A stretch of DNA of 64,000 nt from Inia geoffrensis (taxonomy: Eukaryota > Chordata > Mammalia > Artiodactyla > Iniidae): contig CM070904.1 in NCBI GenBank assembly GCA_036417435.1, positions 126,418,695 through 126,482,694 of the forward strand, in the 5' to 3' direction. A program made the translations under genes and the position numbers. Below the pieces are notes generated by a model, which had not been told where the DNA came from, did not search any database, and saw nothing but the letters and a program-made list of their open reading frames with translations. Numbering within the stretch: position 1 is the first letter of the stretch; each line of letters starts with the position of its first letter. Positions 61,880 to 64,000 of the stretch are shown here, in pieces.

Positions 61880-61992
61880 TGGGAATTCCCTGGCGGTCCA
61901 GTGGTTAGGGCTCCGAGCTTCCACTGCAGGGGGCACAGGTTTGATCCCTGGTCAGGGAACTGAGATCCCACAAGCCTGTGTGGCCAAAAAAA
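61880..61992 (+). mobile_element. Short tRNA-derived SINE
   Basis: Forward copy 'gggaattccctggcggtccagtgg', B box 'aggtttgatccctgg', ending 'gtgtggccaaaaaaaaaa'. TSD not clear. Confidence 0.88.
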
Positions 61993-62234
61993 AAATTTTT
62001 TTTTAAATATTTTATTTTTGAAAAGACTTATGACAAATACAAAAGTTTATGTTGAATTCTCTCAGACACACAGACTATCCCTGATTTATGAAGTATGTTA
62101 TTCATACTTACTGAGTATCTATTATGGGCATGTGGGCAAGCTTCTATTTGTATAAAAAGGGCATGAATATTTACAAGGAACTTATAATATGACTTCAAAC
62201 ACATAACTCTGTTCATGACATATCAATCCTATTG

Positions 62235-63245
62235 TAAACTGTACTAAATCATACTATAAAACTATAATAATTGAACTAATGCGTACAGGAAAGGAATGGG
62301 AAGAGATAAACAGACCGATGAAACAGAAATATTCCAAAAATAAACCCATGTCTTATGGAGACTTAGTATTTGACACCAAAGACAGCTTTCAAAACAGAGG
62401 GGAAAGGATGGCCTAACTACTTAGGAAACAGTAGTGGGCAACTGGCTATCCAAATAGCAAAGGAAGTTAGATTTCTACCACATGTCATCTGATTTCAGAT
62501 GGATTAAAGAGCTAAACATTAGAAAGAGAAAAAAACATAGGCTATTTAATTAACCTGAAGATAAGGAAGGTCTTCTTAAACGAGACACAAAATTCAGAAG
62601 CCACGTGAATAATATTGATGAATTTGAAGTGATAATTTAAAATTTCTATTCAACAAAAAACAGACAAGCAATACATTGAGAGAAAAGATGTATAACGTAC
62701 AATACAGGCAAAGGATTGATACTACAAGAAAGAACACCTATAAAGCAGTAAGAAAAATAAATAATTCAATATCAACAAGCAATTCACGAAGAAACAGAAA
62801 TGGCCAAACAGAAGATTCCGTGACTTCTCTACTAACAACAACCACCAACCATAATAGCTAATACGTAACGCTTACTAGGCATCAGGACCTTGGCTACGTG
62901 CTTTAGATATCAACTCATCTAATCCTCCCAACAACCCTAGGAGCTAAGGTATTAGTTTTATTCCTTTTTACAGTGGAGGAAATTGTGGCAGCAGTTAAAG
63001 AAGCTGCTCAGGGACACACAAGCAGGAGTGCGGGGCTAGAATTCCAATGCAGACAGTATAGCTCTACAGGCCAGTACAGCACTGAACCACTATCCTATAT
63101 GACCTCTCCAGGGATCTAGGCATCAGGGAAATACAAATTAAAACAAGATGTCATCTGTTGTCCAAACTGACAAAAATAAAAAAGCCCAACATAGTCACTG
63201 TGGCAAATGAGTATTATCAACATTGGCGGTAGAAGAATAAAATGG
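62235..63245 (+). mobile_element. Old L1 (L1M-type) ORF2 remnant split by a MIR
   Basis: 'actataataattgaactaatgcg', 'ccaaaaataaacccatgtcttatggagacttagtatttgac', 'atggattaaagagctaaacattag' and 'gaagaaacagaaatggccaaacag' (to 62810). Then from 63119 'gcatcagggaaatacaaattaaaacaagatg'. No intact frame. Confidence 0.82.
62850..63100 (-). repeat. MIR SINE inside an old L1
   Basis: 'taacgcttactaggcatcagg', 'atctaatcctcccaacaaccctaggagctaagg', 'agctgctcagggacacacaagcagg', 'ggctagaattccaatgcagacagtatagctctacagg', '...gaaccactatcc'. Confidence 0.85.
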
Positions 63246-63249
63246 CGAT

Positions 63250-64000
63250 TTTGTTTTGTAGTAAAAGCTCCTCAGAAACAGATGCTGTGAAAGTTCAGAA
63301 ACACAATGGATGCAATAAAAGGTGGACAACAGTCAGGCCGTTTCTTACTGAAATGTTAATTTTATTTTCTTCTGAAGGTAGTAACAAATCCCAGAACTGC
63401 TTTCCTTTTCTCTCTTAATTCTCAGATGCCAATAAAGGCCACCAGAGGATGAGCATTCCTTTGCTCCCACGCTAACTGTTTTTTGGTGGCTGCTTCCCTT
63501 GTGATTTAATCAGCCCAGGTCAAATTTTCCCTGAAAACCTGTTTCCTGATGCACTAAACGACACGGATTCTCCTTTCTATGCTTTGCCATATTTGTCCCT
63601 TAGCCTCTTTCTCAAGAGCCAAAGTTTCTCTTGCACAAGGTTCAAGAGACAAGACTGAAGGTGAGAAGCTCAAACTTTCCCTTTTTGGCGTGTTCAAAAG
63701 CCATTAAGAAGACTCTTACTTTCAGCAACAATGTTAACTCCAGACAAAAACATGGCTTGTGAAATCTCTCAATTCTCCATAGTCTCCAGTTTACTGTTTA
63801 CAGCATAAACGTTAAGTAATAATATAAATGACTTAAGGGAAAAATAAGATCCATGTCATAGCTTTTCTATTACTTCAGCCATGCCTATCTACTTATAGGC
63901 ACTATTATGAAGAGAAACACAGGAAGGTACATGGAGCTATAAAAGAGGCTGTTACTAAACATCACTGCATAAAAGTACTGAAAGTTCATCATGAATGGCA
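63250..64000. other. Intron 1, nothing recognised
   Basis: No repeat or exon recognised, and no CpG enrichment, so the PDE6D promoter is not close to the right edge. Confidence 0.45.

Overview
This window is mammalian nuclear DNA, almost certainly from a cetacean (whale or dolphin). Its most frequent repeat is a tRNA-derived SINE of the CHR type, about 210 to 360 bp. Read in sense it opens 'cttccctggtggcgcagtgg', carries a tRNA-like B box, and ends in an A-rich tail. More than twenty copies are present in both orientations, most with clear target-site duplications (TSDs). L1 3' ends of the cetartiodactyl type are also common. I saw no BovB or Bov-tA repeats, which would be expected in a ruminant. 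The species call is inference from repeat style; no search was run.

The only protein-coding gene I can support is PDE6D, the prenyl-binding protein PrBP/delta, on the minus strand. Exons 2 to 5 lie at 15872-15960, 15196-15321, 14364-14469 and 12399-12480. All splice sites are canonical, the phases agree, and the joined exons give residues 18 to 150 of a 150-residue protein ending in the expected LFYV. Exon 1 (about 17 codons plus the promoter) is not visible and should lie beyond position 64000. Everything from 15961 to the right edge is therefore read as PDE6D intron 1, more than 48 kb. The 3' UTR probably runs to about 11885.

Layout. 1-11880: intergenic DNA downstream of PDE6D, with old L2, MIR, MER5-type and LTR-like pieces, CHR SINEs (one nested in another) and one young truncated L1. 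11885-15960: PDE6D 3' UTR, exons 5 to 2 and introns 4 to 2. 15961-64000: intron 1. The intron holds a HAL1-like element cut by two SINEs (about 17.4-19.4 kb), a 150-bp dispersed direct duplication (21.1 and 22.1 kb), an L1M 3' region (24.65-25.4 kb) and a 3.4-kb 5'-truncated L1 with a recognisable reverse transcriptase (26.3-29.7 kb). Further right are an ancient L1 ORF2 remnant (31.7-32.6 kb), L1 tails nested in each other (33.9-34.5 kb), a 275-bp purine tract (35.4 kb), a near-perfect hairpin (40.7 kb) and a four-layer nest of L1 and SINE insertions (40.9-44.1 kb). The last third has MER5 and MER2 DNA transposons, a MaLR LTR, a (CT)n(CA)n microsatellite and old L1 and MIR pieces.

I found no new multi-gene system. 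The items most worth following up are the 40.7-kb foldback hairpin, the 150-bp duplication and the nested-insertion chronologies.
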